A stretch of DNA of 64,000 bases, taken from assembly GCF_008629655.1 (NCBI RefSeq), contig NZ_VWSG01000002.1, positions 124,001 through 188,000 of the forward strand, given 5' to 3'. A model generated the notes under the pieces. That model made no database searches, was not told where the DNA came from, and was given only the letters and a program-made list of their open reading frames with translations. The translations under genes were made by a program, and so were the position numbers. Source of the stretch: Paenimyroides baculatum. GTDB taxonomy: Bacteria > Bacteroidota > Bacteroidia > Flavobacteriales > Flavobacteriaceae. Every line of letters starts with the position of its first letter. Position 1 is the stretch's first letter. Shown here piece after piece: positions 1-8,694 of the stretch.

Positions 1-845
1 TTGTATTTGGAAATATGTTCTAAAACTTCTGGTTCTGGTTTTGGATACGAAATATCTTTATACTTTTTTAAGGTATCATAAATAATTTTAGCTACAATTA
101 ATCTGCTTACATCTTTATCATCGCTTGGAATTATAAACCACTCGCCTTTTTTATGACTGCTGTTTTTTAAAACTTCTTCGTAACAAAACTGATATTTCTC
201 CCAAAAACCACGTTCAGTTAAATCGCCCGGAGAAAATTTCCATTGATGTTTAGGTTTGTCGATACGTTTTAATAAACGATTTTTCTGCTCGTCTTTACTT
301 AAATGCAAATAGAATTTTAAAATAATCACACCGTTTTCTGCCCAGAATTTTTCAAACTGAACCATTCGTTGCATTCGGTTATTCCAAAAATCGTCGGTTA
401 AATTATTTATATCGATATCGGGATTGCGTTCGTTTTCTAAATATTCAGGATGCACGCGCGTTATCAAAACATTCTCGTACTGCGTTCTATTAAAAATAGT
501 AAATTTTCCTTTTTCGGGTAATTTGGTGTAATGCCTCCACATAAAATCGTGCTGCAATTCTTTGTACGATGGTGTTTTAAAACTTTCAACCACCACTCCA
601 CGCGGATTAAATCCTTTAAAAACCTCACGAACCATGCTGTCTTTTCCGGCTGTATCCATTCCTTGAAAACAGATTAAAACCGAATATCGGTCATCGGCAT
701 ACATCATATCCTGCAGTTCGGAGATCTTTTTACTGTACTTTTTGATTTCTTTTTTAAGTGCGATTGGATCTAAACCTGTATTGTATTTTGTTGGAATTTC
801 CTTTAAGTTTAAATTTTCGGGAACTTTAAAATAATTACGCTTCAT
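1..845 (-). CDS. PPK2-family polyphosphate kinase (3' end beyond window)
   Basis: The reading frame runs leftward from the ATG at 843-845 and is still open at base 1, so 281 residues are visible and the C-terminus is missing. The family transfers phosphate between inorganic polyphosphate and nucleotides in the cytoplasm. A Walker A-like GMDTAGKD lies at about residues 62-69, followed by the conserved GFNPRGVVVES segment. Further on come WRHYTKLPEKG, FNRTQYENVL, RMVQFEKFW, ILKFYLHLSKDEQKNRL and HQWKFSPGDL, all typical of PPK2. Family length is near 300 residues, so little is lost. It is divergent from the next gene with only 40 bases between them. The PPK2 class (ADP- or AMP-preferring) cannot be told from the sequence. 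Confidence 0.9.
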   Translation of the reverse strand, partial: MKRNYFKVPENLNLKEIPTKYNTGLDPIALKKEIKKYSKKISELQDMMYADDRYSVLICFQGMDTAGKDSMVREVFKGFNPRGVVVESFKTPSYKELQHDFMWRHYTKLPEKGKFTIFNRTQYENVLITRVHPEYLENERNPDIDINNLTDDFWNNRMQRMVQFEKFWAENGVIILKFYLHLSKDEQKNRLLKRIDKPKHQWKFSPGDLTERGFWEKYQFCYEEVLKNSSHKKGEWFIIPSDDKDVSRLIVAKIIYDTLKKYKDISYPKPEPEVLEHISKY

Positions 846-885
846 ATTATTCTTTTTCTCTAAATTAGTCAATAAAATTTTAGCA

Positions 886-1737
886 ATGAAAAAATATTTG
901 CTTACCTCGTGGTTAAAGATCGCGGGAATTGTAGCTGCGTCGGGCATTGGATATCAAAATAATGAAATTCAGCTGGTCTCTGATAACGGAAATGCACTGT
1001 ATCATTATTTTGTAGCGAATGATTCACTGGCGAAATATTCGTTAGACGGAGAGCCGGTTAATGACAATATGCCGAAATCGACTAAACACGATCTTGAATC
1101 GTTTGCGCGAGTTGACAATACTTGGTATGCATTCGGATCGGGATCTAAAGAAAACAGAAACGTAGGTTTTATGTTTAATAAATTCTCGAAAGTTTCTACA
1201 ATGATTGATTTAACGGGACTTTATGATGAAATGAAAAGCTTTTCGGAATTAACTGCCGATGATTTTAATATTGAAGCGGTTACAACTTATAATGAAGATT
1301 GGCTGTTTATTAATCGAGGTAACGGACCAAAAAACGCGAATTATATTTATGTTGTTCAGGGTAAAAACCTGACCGATGATTTCAATATTTATTATTTTGA
1401 ATTTGATCTTCCAAAAATAAATAACGTTCAAAGCGGATTTTCTGATGCAACTGTAATTAACAATACGCTGTATTTTATTGCAACTGCAGAAGACGGAACG
1501 TCGACCTATAACGATGGTGTTATAAAAGGAAGTCTTTTTGGTGCGATTGATTTAAAAAAGATGAAACTGCTTTTTACTGAAAAAATAAGCGATACCAATA
1601 AATTTGAAGGCATAACCGTTTTGGAACAAAGCAAAAAAAGTGCTGTATTTGCCTTGTGTGAAGATGCCGATGACGCAAAAAATAACGAAGCTATCATCTA
1701 CAAATTACAGGTTGATTTAAAAGGAAAAATAAAATAA
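886..1737 (+). CDS. Predicted beta-propeller protein, DUF6929-like
   Basis: This 283-residue protein has no known function. The N-terminus (MKKYLLTSWLKIAGIVAASG) is weakly hydrophobic but has no convincing cleavage site, so secretion is doubtful. The body shows repeated short beta-strand blocks ending in hydrophobic-aromatic pairs, for example NALYHYFVANDSLAKYSL, NTWYAFGSGS, DWLFINRGNGP and TLYFIATAEDG. These resemble blades of the Bacteroidota propeller family DUF6929. The fold assignment rests on pattern recognition. It is divergent from the polyphosphate kinase gene and ends in a hairpin shared with the converging HNH gene. Confidence 0.6.
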   Translation: MKKYLLTSWLKIAGIVAASGIGYQNNEIQLVSDNGNALYHYFVANDSLAKYSLDGEPVNDNMPKSTKHDLESFARVDNTWYAFGSGSKENRNVGFMFNKFSKVSTMIDLTGLYDEMKSFSELTADDFNIEAVTTYNEDWLFINRGNGPKNANYIYVVQGKNLTDDFNIYYFEFDLPKINNVQSGFSDATVINNTLYFIATAEDGTSTYNDGVIKGSLFGAIDLKKMKLLFTEKISDTNKFEGITVLEQSKKSAVFALCEDADDAKNNEAIIYKLQVDLKGKIK

Positions 1738-1758
1738 GCAGTAAATTACTGCTTATTT
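1732..1758. terminator. Bidirectional terminator hairpin
   Basis: AATAAGCAGTAA at 1733-1744 pairs perfectly with TTACTGCTTATT at 1746-1757 around a one-base centre. T-runs lie on the + side and A-runs on the other. The stop codons of the two converging genes (1735-1737 and 1753-1755) lie inside the stem, so one hairpin serves both. Confidence 0.75.
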
Positions 1759-2367
1759 TTCTTCTTTCACTTTAAAATTCGGAGTTGGTACACTTGCCCA
1801 ATTTTCGCCTGTTTTAATTCGATACAACTGCATTTCACTAATGCCAAACTGTTTGGCTATAATACGCATTCTGGTTTTACGCTGCGGATCAAAAATCATT
1901 CGTTTAATACGCATAACCTGCGTAGAATCTAACTTCATTCCTTTCTGCGCCAAACGTTTTTTCTCAATACGTTTAATATGTCCTTCTTTTACATTCGGGT
2001 TAATACGCTGATGTGCGTACTTTTCCGGTTCGGTAACCCATTTTAAATTGGTGTGATGATCGTTTAAATTATCAAAATCTAAATGAATTACAAAGTTATG
2101 CTCGTCGCAAGGCTTATTAACAAAAGCTTCTGCAACCGCACGTGAAAGCATTACATGTTTGTGAGAATAACCTGTACCGCATTCTTTAGCAACTTTGTGC
2201 CTGAAAATTCGTAAATTATTGGTAACATTTGGTTTAAGCAAAGTACCGTCGGTAAAATGGTCTTTATAACTTATTAAACGTCCGAAGTTTGAAACTGCAT
2301 AACGCAGTCTTTTTTTCACTCCGAGGTTTAATTCAACAAAATTTTCACCTGGATATAAAACTAACAT
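1753..2367 (-). CDS. HNH_3-like protein with C-terminal helix-turn-helix
   Basis: This 204-residue protein joins two parts. Residues about 75-125 resemble the HNH_3 nuclease family (SRAVAEAFVNKP, then VIHLDFDNLNDHHTNLKWVT). The first His of the usual HR.VAxAF motif appears as Ser, while the IHLD histidine and the N..NL.WVT core are kept. Residues about 145-190 (LDSTQVMRIKRM to IAKQFGISEMQLYRIKTGENW) look like a helix-turn-helix of the type attached to homing-type nucleases. No intron, intein, integrase or phage gene is nearby. Cleavage activity is uncertain; a DNA-binding role is as likely. Confidence 0.65.
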   Translation of the reverse strand: MLVLYPGENFVELNLGVKKRLRYAVSNFGRLISYKDHFTDGTLLKPNVTNNLRIFRHKVAKECGTGYSHKHVMLSRAVAEAFVNKPCDEHNFVIHLDFDNLNDHHTNLKWVTEPEKYAHQRINPNVKEGHIKRIEKKRLAQKGMKLDSTQVMRIKRMIFDPQRKTRMRIIAKQFGISEMQLYRIKTGENWASVPTPNFKVKEEK

Positions 2368-2451
2368 AACAATTATCTTAAATTAAATTTAATGTGCTTT
2401 TAGATAATTTTTTTGGTTATTTATGTTGTGTTTTCTATGTTTTAAGGTTAG

Positions 2452-2459
2452 CAAATATA
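2452..2459 (-). promoter_or_regulatory. -7 promoter box for the HNH-HTH gene
   Basis: CAAATATA on the + strand reads TATATTTG on the minus strand, matching the Bacteroidota TAnnTTTG box. It lies 85 bases before the start codon, so a leader of roughly 75 bases is implied. No clear TTG -33 element is seen. Confidence 0.45.
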
Positions 2460-2484
2460 GACCTTTTTATTGGTTACTTCCTCT

Positions 2485-2967
2485 TTATAAAATGTTATTT
2501 TTTACAATATAGGTGTTAATTTTTTCGGGTGTAGTAAAGGGTGTAAAACGCTTTATGGGATTTCCGTCTGCATTTATTAAAAATTTGGTAAAGTTCCATT
2601 TAATTGAATTTGTAATAAAACCGGGCAACTTTCCTTTTAAGAATTTAAACAACGGATGTGCGTTTTTTCCATTCACATCAACTTTCTCGAACACAGGAAA
2701 TGAAACACCATAATTTATCAGACAATTGCTTTTTATTGATGCTGAATCTCCGGGTTCCTGATTGTTAAACTGATTGCATGGAAATGCCAAAATCACAAAA
2801 TCCTGATCTTTATATTGTTGATACAACTTTTCCAAGCCTTCGTATTGCGGAGTGAAACCACATTTACTGGCTGTGTTTACAATCAAGAGCGTTTTGTTTT
2901 TAAAATCAGAAAAATCGATTTCTTTTCCCTGTAATGTTTTTACTTTAAAATTATAGATTGACTCCAT
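2485..2967 (-). CDS. Cytosolic glutathione peroxidase (thiol peroxidase type)
   Basis: The protein reduces hydroperoxides through a peroxidatic Cys. Counted from the chosen start, Cys36 sits in NTASKCGFTP, Gln66 in FPCNQF, and Trp124-Asn125 in KWNFTKFL, giving the full Cys-Gln-Trp-Asn tetrad. Cys82 (SNCLINYG) is a good resolving-Cys candidate, as in thioredoxin-dependent bacterial enzymes. A longer frame from 2994 exists, but its first codons lie inside the terminator hairpin at 2983-3008. The Met at 2967 (MESIYNFKV) matches the family N-terminus and gives 160 residues. No signal peptide is present. It follows the DPP4-like gene on the same strand. Confidence 0.9.
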   Translation of the reverse strand: MESIYNFKVKTLQGKEIDFSDFKNKTLLIVNTASKCGFTPQYEGLEKLYQQYKDQDFVILAFPCNQFNNQEPGDSASIKSNCLINYGVSFPVFEKVDVNGKNAHPLFKFLKGKLPGFITNSIKWNFTKFLINADGNPIKRFTPFTTPEKINTYIVKNNIL

Positions 2968-2982
2968 TTGTTTCAGAAATAA

Positions 2983-3008
2983 AAAATGCATCATTGCTGA
3001 TGCATTTT
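2983..3008 (-). terminator. Terminator after the DPP4-like peptidase gene
   Basis: AAAATGCATCA (2983-2993) pairs with TGATGCATTTT (2998-3008) around TTGC. On the minus strand the stem is followed by a T-run. It lies between the peptidase stop at 3013 and the peroxidase start, so the peroxidase probably depends on readthrough or an unseen promoter. Confidence 0.75.
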
Positions 3009-3012
3009 AAGG

Positions 3013-5169
3013 TTATTTTTTTAAGTGTGTAATAAAGTAATCGGCAATTTTAGCATTTAAATGAACTCTGTCTCTCCCTAAAACATTGTGTTCGTGGGTT
3101 GGATACAAAAAGTAATCTACTTGTTTGCCTTCTTTAATACATTTTTCAATAAATTCCATACTATGCTGTTGAACAACAACCGGATCTTGCGCGCCGTGAA
3201 TCATCAACAATCTTCCTTTTAAATTCTTTACTTTATTTAAGGTTGATGTTTTTTCGTAGCCTTCAGGATTTTCTTCGGGAGTATCCATATATCTTTCGCC
3301 GTACATTACTTCGTACCATTTCCAATCGATAACCGGTCCGCCGGCAACACCTACTTTAAAAGTATCAGGATAATTCAGCATTAAACTTGTGGTCATAAAT
3401 CCACCGAAAGACCATCCGTAGACTCCGATTTTATCATCATTAACAAACTTTTTCGATTTTAAAAATTCAACACCCTTCATTTGATCTGCCATTTCATTTT
3501 GACCCAATTCTCTGTGAATTACGTGTTCAAAATCGCGTCCGCGGTTTTCGCTTCCTCTGTTATCCAGGGTAAACACCACAAAACCTTGCTGTGCCATGTA
3601 ATAATCAAATCCGCCGGCACCACCGCCAAATCGGTTAGAAACCATTTGCGCATGAGGACCGCCGTAAACGTAAACCATTACCGGATATTTCTCGTTTTCG
3701 TTAAAGTTTGCAGGATACAGAATTCTTCCATTTAAATTCGTTTTTCCATCAGCAGCTTTAATGGTAACCATTTCCACTTTAGGCAATACCGTTTTACCTT
3801 CGTACGGGTTTGGTGCATTAAGCAGTTCTATAGTAGATTTTCCATTAACCGTATTTAAAGAAACACTGTTAGGCGTAGTAAAATTGGTGTATTGCGAATA
3901 ATACCACGTTTTATCTTTATTCATTTCTACAGAATACGTTGCAGATGTTTTTGTAACCGGAATGGTTTTTCCCGATTTTAAATCTACCTTATAAAGCAAT
4001 TTATCCATGCCCTTATTAGCCGTACCCATGTAGTAAATTTCTTTAGGAGAAACATCTACAAAGCCTTTAAAAAGAACATCTTTATACACATAACTATTTA
4101 ACTGTTTACCGCTTGTGTTGTAACGATACATTTGGCGGTAACCGTCTTTTTCTGACACGTAGATAAATTCTTTATCGTTTAAAAACTTTAAAGGCGTGTT
4201 AGGTTCTACGTAGGTTTTACTTTTTTCTTCGAACAACTGTTTGTCTAACTTACCGGTTGCAGCTGTGTATCTTTGCAATTTTAAATGGTTTTGACCACGA
4301 TTTAAAACCCCAACATAAACCGATTCGCTGTTTGGCGACCAAGTTGGCATTGTTAAAAATTGTTCTTTATCGCCTTCTATATTTAACGGAGTAGTTGTTT
4401 TTGTATCGATATCATAAACATGCAATGAAACCTCTTCAGATTTCAAGCCTGCCATTGGATATTTGATCGGTTTTTCTTCGGCAATTCTTGCTCCAAAATC
4501 AACCAACGGATAGTCTTTCACCATACGTTCGTCTTTCTTATAGAACAAAATTTTCTTACTGTCCGGGCTGATCCACATTCCGCGATCAATACCAAATTCA
4601 TTTCGGTGGGTATTACTGCTTCCGTTAATCACATGATCCGGATCGTTTGTAACTTTTACCACTTCCCCGTTATTCAGAACAATTTCTACATTATTTTTAT
4701 TCAGGTAAACAATATAATTTTTGTTCGGAGCGATGATTTCTTCTGCCGATGAAGAATTAAATTTAATGGTTTTAGAAACCTTTTTAGTTTCTACATTATA
4801 AATTACAAAGTATTTATCGTTTTCGCCGTTATAAGTAAAAGCAAATTCTTTATCGTTTTCCCAATGGTAATCAAAAGGAATGCTTCTTAAAGATACTTTT
4901 TCGTTTGTAGCTGCTGCAATAGCACTTTCTAAATCGGCAGTTGTAACAAAATTTTCAACAGTTGATTTATCTGTCTTTTTTGAAACTAATGCTTTGTAAG
5001 TAGCATCGATATACGTAAGTTCGCTATTTGTACGCCATTGTGCACCGTAGATTGCCTTGGTACCAAAACCTCTTTGAGCTCCTAATGTAGCCTCTTCTAT
5101 CGTTAAATTATTTTGAGCCTGCGATAAAAAACCGCCAAGCATAAAAGCAAATAAAGTAAGTTTTTTCAT
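3013..5169 (-). CDS. S9-family dipeptidyl peptidase IV-like protease
   Basis: This is a 718-residue secreted serine peptidase that releases dipeptides, typically after Pro or Ala. The signal peptide MKKLTLFAFMLGGFLSQAQ is clear. A beta-propeller N-terminal domain (DPPIV_N) fills about residues 90-460, with EEKPIKYPMAG resembling the bacterial DPP4 segment near the substrate-binding Glu pair. The C-terminal alpha/beta hydrolase carries the triad: Ser587 in GWSFGGF, Asp662 in HGAQDPVV and His694 in THEHNVLG. Length matches bacterial DPP4 (about 720). A strong terminator follows. Its likely role is peptide scavenging in the periplasm or at the cell surface. Confidence 0.9.
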   Translation of the reverse strand: MKKLTLFAFMLGGFLSQAQNNLTIEEATLGAQRGFGTKAIYGAQWRTNSELTYIDATYKALVSKKTDKSTVENFVTTADLESAIAAATNEKVSLRSIPFDYHWENDKEFAFTYNGENDKYFVIYNVETKKVSKTIKFNSSSAEEIIAPNKNYIVYLNKNNVEIVLNNGEVVKVTNDPDHVINGSSNTHRNEFGIDRGMWISPDSKKILFYKKDERMVKDYPLVDFGARIAEEKPIKYPMAGLKSEEVSLHVYDIDTKTTTPLNIEGDKEQFLTMPTWSPNSESVYVGVLNRGQNHLKLQRYTAATGKLDKQLFEEKSKTYVEPNTPLKFLNDKEFIYVSEKDGYRQMYRYNTSGKQLNSYVYKDVLFKGFVDVSPKEIYYMGTANKGMDKLLYKVDLKSGKTIPVTKTSATYSVEMNKDKTWYYSQYTNFTTPNSVSLNTVNGKSTIELLNAPNPYEGKTVLPKVEMVTIKAADGKTNLNGRILYPANFNENEKYPVMVYVYGGPHAQMVSNRFGGGAGGFDYYMAQQGFVVFTLDNRGSENRGRDFEHVIHRELGQNEMADQMKGVEFLKSKKFVNDDKIGVYGWSFGGFMTTSLMLNYPDTFKVGVAGGPVIDWKWYEVMYGERYMDTPEENPEGYEKTSTLNKVKNLKGRLLMIHGAQDPVVVQQHSMEFIEKCIKEGKQVDYFLYPTHEHNVLGRDRVHLNAKIADYFITHLKK

Positions 5170-5220
5170 AAAAAAATATTTCTGCTAATTTAGTTGAATG
5201 TATTATTTTGTGTGATTGTT

Positions 5221-5643
5221 TTAAAGTAATTTTTGAATCTGATTTTCTAAATCGGTCAAATTCTTGAAATATTCAAATTCCAAATTGATCTTATTTTTCT
5301 TAAGCGATTTTACAAGTTCTAATATCAAATCTAAAGGATCGGCTTCTAATCCTTCCATTTTTTCATTGAAATCTAAACCTGCAATAAAGCTTTCGTTGTA
5401 AACATTTACCAAATAATCTTCAATAAATGTAGCAATACAAATTTCTTGCGGTTTGTAATTCTGCCAAGTATCAATACAACATTTTGCAGCTGTTTGTCTG
5501 CTTGACCAAAAACAAACAACATTTACCGGATTTTCAGCATCGTCTTTAAACAACAATGATTGCGATATCGCAATTTCCTCTTTAAATTCAATTACAAAAA
5601 CCTTATTATTTTTAATTATATTGTCTATGAAATTTTCTACCAC
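5221..5643 (-). CDS. DUF2750 family protein
   Basis: A 140-residue soluble protein with no signal peptide or membrane segment. The pattern VVCFWSSRQTAAKCCIDTWQNYKPQEICIATFIEDYLVNVY, followed by a G-L-E-x-DPLDL segment near residue 105, fits DUF2750 small proteins, whose biochemical role is unknown. It starts 20 bases from the upstream ABC ATPase gene and precedes the peptidase on the same strand, so co-transcription is possible. Nothing links the three functionally. Confidence 0.7.
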   Translation of the reverse strand: MVENFIDNIIKNNKVFVIEFKEEIAISQSLLFKDDAENPVNVVCFWSSRQTAAKCCIDTWQNYKPQEICIATFIEDYLVNVYNESFIAGLDFNEKMEGLEADPLDLILELVKSLKKNKINLEFEYFKNLTDLENQIQKLL

Positions 5644-5662
5644 TATTTATGTTTTATTAAAG

Positions 5663-6325
5663 TTAAACGATAAATTTACCATCGCTCATTATCAGTTTTC
5701 GATTTGCTAAATTCGCTAATTCTTCGTTATGCGTAACAATTACGAATGTTTGTCCGAAATTATCGCGCAGTTTAAAGAATAATTCATGCAAATTTTCTGC
5801 AGAATTAGTATCTAAATTCCCCGAAGGTTCATCGGCAAAAATCACCGAAGGTTTGTTAATTAACGCTCTGGCAACTGCCACGCGTTGTTGTTCGCCTCCA
5901 GATAATTCTGACGGAAAATGATTTATTCTGTGGCTTAATCCCAAATAATCTAAAAGTTCTTTTGCATCTTTTTCGGCTTCTGTTTTTGATTTACCTAAGA
6001 TAAATGCGGGAATACAAACATTTTCTAAAGCGGTAAACTCTGGCAACAACTGATGAAACTGAAAAATAAAACCTAAATTTTTATTTCTAAATGCAGCCAA
6101 TTGCTGATCTTTTAAACTTAAAACATCGGTATCATTTATGATTAGTTTGGCGTTTGTATTCTTTTCGGGACCATCTAAAACCCCTAAAATTTGCAGCAAA
6201 GTTGTTTTACCGGCACCAGATGACCCTACAATTGCAACAATTTCACCTTTTTTAATTTCTAAAGAAACATTCTTTAAAACTTCTAAACCATTAAATTGTT
6301 TACTTATATTTTCAGCTTTAATCAT
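5663..6325 (-). CDS. lolD: ABC transporter ATPase, LolD type
   Basis: The 220-residue ATPase has Walker A GSSGAGKT at residues 34-41, a Q-loop at Gln89, signature LSGGEQQR from residue 141, and Walker B VIFADEP from residue 161. Length, the [13 protein letters not shown] stretch and the SGNLD ending of Walker B match LolD, the engine that extracts lipoproteins from the inner membrane. The related MacB/FtsE ATPases cannot be fully excluded. No LolC/E-type permease is adjacent, as is common in Bacteroidota where the partners are scattered. Confidence 0.8.
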   Translation of the reverse strand: MIKAENISKQFNGLEVLKNVSLEIKKGEIVAIVGSSGAGKTTLLQILGVLDGPEKNTNAKLIINDTDVLSLKDQQLAAFRNKNLGFIFQFHQLLPEFTALENVCIPAFILGKSKTEAEKDAKELLDYLGLSHRINHFPSELSGGEQQRVAVARALINKPSVIFADEPSGNLDTNSAENLHELFFKLRDNFGQTFVIVTHNEELANLANRKLIMSDGKFIV

Positions 6326-6433
6326 ACTTGTAAATTTACAAAACGAATTTACTTAAACTTTTAGTTAAATAATATAAATGGCACTTTTTTTAATTGTAAT
6401 TTTAAATTTAATCATTCTTCAAATTAAAACCGT

Positions 6434-6979
6434 ATGGATTTAAATAAATATGAAACAGCCATTTTTGCCAATGGTTGTTTTTGGTGTTCTGAAGCCATTT
6501 TTCAGAAAATTAACGGAGTAAAAGAAGTTAAACCGGGATATATCGGCGGAAAAACCGAAAATCCTACGTACGAAGATGTTTGTACAGGTTTAACTGATCA
6601 TGCTGAAGCTATCGAAATTATTTTTGATAATAAATTATTAAGTTATCAGGAACTATTAGAAGTATTTTTCGCAACACACGATCCAACTACTTTAAACCGA
6701 CAAGGAAATGATGTTGGAACACAGTACAGAAGTGAGATTTTTTACACTACAAAAGATCAAAAAAAACAAGCGGAACTATTTGTAAAAACATTAAATGAAG
6801 AAAATATCTTTGAAAAACGCGTTGTTACAAAAGTAACCGAAGCTACAACATTTTACTTTGCCGAAAATTATCATCAAAATTATTTTAACAATAATCCCGA
6901 GAAATCATATTGTGCAATGGTTATTTCGCCTAAAGTGAAGAAATTCGAAAAGTTTTTTCAGGAATATGTAACCAAATAA
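6434..6979 (+). CDS. msrA: Peptide-methionine (S)-S-oxide reductase
   Basis: This enzyme repairs methionine-S-sulfoxide in proteins. The catalytic motif GCFWCSE lies at residues 14-20, with Cys15 as the nucleophile. The family blocks YIGG, TGLTDHAEAIEI, FFATHDPTTLNRQGNDVGTQYRS and AENYHQNYF are all present. At 181 residues it is a stand-alone MsrA without a fused MsrB domain and without a signal peptide, so it is cytosolic. The divergent LolD gene lies 108 bases to its left. Together with the two glutathione peroxidases it forms a loose oxidative-damage theme in this part of the window. Confidence 0.95.
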   Translation: MDLNKYETAIFANGCFWCSEAIFQKINGVKEVKPGYIGGKTENPTYEDVCTGLTDHAEAIEIIFDNKLLSYQELLEVFFATHDPTTLNRQGNDVGTQYRSEIFYTTKDQKKQAELFVKTLNEENIFEKRVVTKVTEATTFYFAENYHQNYFNNNPEKSYCAMVISPKVKKFEKFFQEYVTK

Positions 6980-7023
6980 TTGGCGCATACTTTGCTAACT
7001 ATTAAATAGTTAAATTATTTAAA

Positions 7024-7329
7024 ATGAATAAAATTGTAGTTCAACCAGAATCACATGTTACCGATAAAAGTAAATATCGGTTATTGTTTTTAGGTTTATT
7101 GTTTGATTTTATTGGAACGCTTTCGTTTGCAATTCCGTTTTTAGGTGAATTTACAGATGTTATTTGGGCACCAATCTCGGCAATATTACTCAAAACCATG
7201 TATAAAGGTAAAATAGGAACAATTGGTGGTATTGTATCTTTTGTAGAAGAAGCCTTACCCGGACTGGATTTTATACCAACCTTTACCCTAACGTGGATTT
7301 ATACCTACGTTATTAAGAACAACAAATAA
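7024..7329 (+). CDS. Small predicted membrane protein
   Basis: A 101-residue protein of unknown function. After a polar N-terminus of about 18 residues come two to three hydrophobic segments: about 22-45 (LLFLGLLFDFIGTLSFAIPFLG), 48-58 and 80-96 (FIPTFTLTWIYTYVI). Conserved-looking turns include FTDVIWAPISA and EEALPGLDFIPT. It starts 44 bases after msrA on the same strand and ends at a strong hairpin, so it is probably the last gene of a two-gene unit. I recognise it only as a type of small protein common in Flavobacteriaceae. Confidence 0.7.
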   Translation: MNKIVVQPESHVTDKSKYRLLFLGLLFDFIGTLSFAIPFLGEFTDVIWAPISAILLKTMYKGKIGTIGGIVSFVEEALPGLDFIPTFTLTWIYTYVIKNNK

Positions 7330-7330
7330 A

Positions 7331-7352
7331 AAAGCTGCCAATTGGCAGCTTT
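7331..7352. terminator. Bidirectional terminator
   Basis: A perfect 22-base palindrome: AAAGCTGCCAA at 7331-7341 pairs with TTGGCAGCTTT at 7342-7352. It sits between two converging genes and directly before the aminotransferase stop codon. Confidence 0.8.
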
Positions 7353-7353
7353 T

Positions 7354-8544
7354 CTACTTATTATAAACTTTTAATGCTTCTTTAATTATTTCGGCAGATT
7401 TGATTAAATCTTCTTTATTAAGAACATAAGCCAAACGAACTTCGTTTAAACCAACGCCAGGAGTTGAGTAAAATCCTGCGGCTGGTGCAACCATAACTGT
7501 TTCTCCGTTTAAATCATATTCTTCTAGCAACCATTTAGCAAAGTCTTCTGCGTTTGCAACTGGTAATTTTGCAATACAGTAAAACGCACCTTTCGGCATT
7601 GCTACCTGCACACCATCAATTGCATTTAAAGCATTTACTAAAGTGTCTCTTCTGTCTTTATATTCAATAATTACATCATCAAAATATGATTGAGGCGTAT
7701 CTAAAGCTGCTTCTGACGCAATTTGAGCGTAAGTTGGCGGAGATAAACGTGCTTGTGCAAATTTCATTGCAGTTGCCATTAATTCTTTGTTTTTAGAAAC
7801 GATACAACCAATTCGCGCACCACACATACTGAATCTTTTTGAAACAGAATCAATCATGATTGCGTTTTCGGCGATGCTTTCTTCATTCATTACAGAAAAA
7901 TGTTCAAAACCATCGTAAGCAAATTCGCGATAAACTTCATCGGCAATTAAAAACAAATCATGTTTTTTAACCAATGCTGCCAACTGCTGAATTTCTTCTT
8001 TACTGTACATATACCCGGTTGGATTTCCAGGATTACAGATTAAAATTGCTTTAGTTCGTGAAGTGATTAGTTTTTCAAAATCGGCAATAGGGGGCAATGC
8101 AAAACCTGTTTCAATTCCAGACATTACTGGAACAACTTTTACTCCGTTTTGTGTAGAAAAACCGTTATAGTTTGCATAAAAAGGTTCAGGAATGATGATT
8201 TCATCATCTTCATCCATTGTAGATCCCATTGCAAAAATCAACGCTTCAGATCCACCCGTAGTAATAATTATATCTTCTTTATTAATAGGTAAACCTTGTT
8301 TTTGATAATAAGCTGCCAATTTCTCACGGTATGATTCAAAACCTGCAGAATGACTGTATTCTAAGACAGTAATATCAGCATTTTTAACCGCGTTTAAAGC
8401 TACTTCAGGCGTTTTAATATCGGGCTGACCAATATTTAAATGGTACACTTTATTTCCTTTTTTCTTTGCTGTTTCGGCAAAAGGAACCAATTTACGTATT
8501 GGCGATTCTGGCATTTGCACGCCTTTATGTGAAATTTTAGGCAT
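7354..8544 (-). CDS. Class I/II PLP-dependent aminotransferase (aspartate aminotransferase-like)
   Basis: The 396-residue enzyme is a fold-type I aminotransferase. The PLP lysine is Lys236 in SVSKRFSMCGARIG. Other landmarks are NPGNPTG at 171-177, ADEVY at 201-205, and an Arg near the C-terminus (NEVRLAYVL) that binds the substrate carboxylate. The subgroup is the one usually annotated as aspartate aminotransferase, but specificity for aromatic or branched amino acids cannot be excluded. It is a single gene with its own promoter box. Confidence 0.88.
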   Translation of the reverse strand: MPKISHKGVQMPESPIRKLVPFAETAKKKGNKVYHLNIGQPDIKTPEVALNAVKNADITVLEYSHSAGFESYREKLAAYYQKQGLPINKEDIIITTGGSEALIFAMGSTMDEDDEIIIPEPFYANYNGFSTQNGVKVVPVMSGIETGFALPPIADFEKLITSRTKAILICNPGNPTGYMYSKEEIQQLAALVKKHDLFLIADEVYREFAYDGFEHFSVMNEESIAENAIMIDSVSKRFSMCGARIGCIVSKNKELMATAMKFAQARLSPPTYAQIASEAALDTPQSYFDDVIIEYKDRRDTLVNALNAIDGVQVAMPKGAFYCIAKLPVANAEDFAKWLLEEYDLNGETVMVAPAAGFYSTPGVGLNEVRLAYVLNKEDLIKSAEIIKEALKVYNK

Positions 8545-8569
8545 TATTCTATCAATTTTATTTAAAATA

Positions 8570-8577
8570 CAAATGTA
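8570..8577 (-). promoter_or_regulatory. -7 promoter box for the aminotransferase gene
   Basis: CAAATGTA on the + strand gives TACATTTG on the minus strand, 26 bases before the ATG. It matches TAnnTTTG and implies a leader of about 20 bases. Confidence 0.55.
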
Positions 8578-8654
8578 GTTTTTTCTATTAAATCACAATG
8601 GTTTTTTATTTGTTTAAATTAAGTTAAAATGGTCAGCAAGCCATTTAATTTAAG

Positions 8655-8662
8655 TACTTTTG
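8655..8662 (+). promoter_or_regulatory. -7 promoter box for ccsBA
   Basis: TACTTTTG matches TAnnTTTG and lies 33 bases before the ATG at 8695. Because it is downstream of the ATG at 8629, it argues that the upstream ATG is not in the mRNA. Confidence 0.5.
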
Positions 8663-8694
8663 GGAAATTTCTAAGTACACAACAACTATTCACT

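Noticed and set aside
2967..2994. Longer N-terminus for the cytosolic glutathione peroxidase
   Set aside because: The extra codons are part of the terminator hairpin of the upstream peptidase gene and do not match the family.
8629..8694. Start of ccsBA at the ATG 66 bases upstream
   Set aside because: A promoter -7 box lies downstream of it, and the added residues do not resemble a ResB N-terminus.
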